Shown: in pieces, positions 6,836 to 7,880 of the stretch
Numbering within the stretch: the first letter of the stretch is position 1
Layout of the letters: each line of letters starts with the position of its first letter
Notes under the pieces: model-generated
The model's database searches: none
Told to the model about the DNA's origin: nothing
What the model saw: only the letters and a program-made list of their open reading frames with translations
Program-made: the position numbers and the translations under genes
Assembly (NCBI GenBank): GCA_003818675.1
Contig: RPPD01000087.1
Span: 1 to 7,880 of the forward strand
Origin: Spirochaetaceae bacterium
Lineage (GTDB): Bacteria > Spirochaetota > Spirochaetia > SZUA-6 > RPPD01
DNA length: 7,880 bases
Direction: 5' to 3'

Positions 6836-7880
6836 AAAGCGAATGCTATATCGCGGACTGCGGAATAATAAATGCCATAGGCTGCGGAAGCGCGGCTGTT
6901 CTTGAAGGGATTCTTGCAGGAAGCAGGGCTGGACTGAAAAAAGTATCCAATCTTCAGGGCGACTTTACCGTTGCCAGGGCCAGGCCAAAGACCTTGTTTA
7001 AGCTTGAGGACAAGTTCGACAACAGGCTGGACCAGCTTCTCGCCTCGGCATGTGAACAGATCAGTCCCATGGTGCAAAAGCTTGTTGCCCGTTTTGGTCC
7101 GCGGCGGATAGGTGTTGTATTGGGGTCAACGGACAATGGTTCGGAAGAATCGCTTGAGGCGTTAAAGGTTTTCCGGAACACTGGCGCTTTTGCGCAAGAT
7201 TACAGCTTTTACATGCAGGAAGCACAGCTTGGCGCGGACTTTGTGAAGAAATACCTGGGTCTTGGAAGCATGGCATGCAATATTTCAACAGCATGTACAT
7301 CAAGCGCCCGTGCAATTGTTTTCGGCCGCAGCCTGCTTGACCTGGGTGTCTGTGACGCGGTCGTGGCTGGCGGCGGGGACATTGTCTCGGACTCGGTGCT
7401 TTTGGGTTTTCATGCGCTTGAGGCGGTGGACAGACAGCCATGCAATCCATTCAGTAAAAACCGACATGGCATCAACCTTGGTGAGGGGGCGGCACTTTTT
7501 GTCTTGACACGTGAACCATTGGATGGCCAGGCCATTAGAATTGCAGGTTGTGGTGAAAGTTCTGATGCCTATCACATGACCGCACCCGAGCCAGAGGGCA
7601 TGGGGGCATCTGCCGCTATGTCAGAAGCCCTTGATGATGCGGGCCTTGCACCAGAAGATATTGATTATATCAACCTGCATGGAACAGGTACTGAATTGAA
7701 TGACAGGATGGAAAGCAAGGCCACAGCCCGCGTGTTTGTGCACGTGCCCCCTGCATCCAGTACCAAAACCATGATTGGTCACACTTTAGGTGCGGCCGGG
7801 GCAATGGAACTCGCAATCTGCTGGCTCCTCATGTCGCCGATAAACAAAGAAAAGGGGCTTCCGCCACATCTTTGGGATAA
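6832..7880 (+). CDS. Beta-ketoacyl-ACP synthase (KAS I/II type; ApeO-like), 3' partial
   Basis: The frame is open from ATG 6832 to the window edge (349 complete codons, no stop). It encodes a type II ketosynthase that condenses malonyl-ACP with an acyl- or aroyl-ACP in the cytoplasm. The thiolase-fold Cys-His-His triad is complete: C155 in NISTACTSSARA, H283 in NLHGTGTELND and H317 in TKTMIGHTLGAAGAME. Between them is PCNPFSKNRHGINLGEGAA, the conserved loop of elongating ketosynthases. Having the active Cys argues for a catalytic subunit rather than a chain-length factor. Roughly 40 C-terminal residues should lie beyond the window, judging from the family's usual length near 390-410. In aryl polyene clusters the gene after the DUF3261 lipoprotein is a ketosynthase (ApeO in Escherichia/Xenorhabdus naming), with dehydratase, ketoreductase and a second ketosynthase expected next. 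Confidence 0.92.
   Translation, partial: MKSECYIADCGIINAIGCGSAAVLEGILAGSRAGLKKVSNLQGDFTVARARPKTLFKLEDKFDNRLDQLLASACEQISPMVQKLVARFGPRRIGVVLGSTDNGSEESLEALKVFRNTGAFAQDYSFYMQEAQLGADFVKKYLGLGSMACNISTACTSSARAIVFGRSLLDLGVCDAVVAGGGDIVSDSVLLGFHALEAVDRQPCNPFSKNRHGINLGEGAALFVLTREPLDGQAIRIAGCGESSDAYHMTAPEPEGMGASAAMSEALDDAGLAPEDIDYINLHGTGTELNDRMESKATARVFVHVPPASSTKTMIGHTLGAAGAMELAICWLLMSPINKEKGLPPHLWD

Noticed and set aside
7061..7450. 129-codon minus-strand ORF opposite the ketosynthase
   Set aside because: The plus-strand frame encodes an intact ketosynthase with all catalytic residues; the antisense product is Pro/Cys/His-rich without motifs.

Overview
This window looks like an internal segment of an aryl polyene (APE) type biosynthetic gene cluster. 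APE/flexirubin-like pigments are aromatic-headed conjugated polyene carboxylic acids made by a type II fatty-acid-like synthase and anchored in the outer membrane of Gram-negative bacteria. The host is inferred to be Gram-negative: there is a LolA-like periplasmic carrier, a lipoprotein with a lipobox, an RND/MMPL exporter and an LpxL/LpxM-like acyltransferase. Base composition is close to balanced by eye. No phylogenetic marker is present, so I do not name a taxon. No rRNA, tRNA, CRISPR or mobile element was seen.

Layout: (1) positions 2-5627, plus strand, is one tightly packed run: an acyltransferase (N-terminus cut by the window edge), an MIO-type aromatic amino acid ammonia-lyase, a hotdog thioesterase, a LolA-like carrier and a 12-TM MMPL exporter. 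Junctions are a 15-nt gap and then overlaps of 11, 4 and 23 nt. (2) Positions 5578 to about 6180, minus strand, is a Sfp/HetI-type 4'-phosphopantetheinyl transferase (PPTase). Its 3' end overlaps the exporter tail by 50 nt, antisense. (3) Positions 6200-7880, plus strand, hold a DUF3261-like lipoprotein coupled by an ATGA overlap to a beta-ketoacyl-ACP synthase that runs off the right edge. No gene-free stretch reaches 300 bases; the longest unassigned stretch is about 20-45 nt between the PPTase and lipoprotein starts.

Proposed working scheme (inference): the lyase makes a cinnamate-type aryl starter acid, the PPTase charges the acyl carrier protein, and the ketosynthase and partners outside the window extend the chain. 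The thioesterase proofreads or releases intermediates. The acyltransferase helps attach the polyene to a lipid. The exporter, LolA-like carrier and lipoprotein move the product to the outer membrane. The carrier proteins, chain-length factor, dehydratases, ketoreductase and acyl-ACP ligase expected for such a cluster are not in the window and should lie on either side. The points most worth a second look are the mixed substrate-selectivity residues of the lyase and the inverted PPTase that splits an otherwise colinear block.
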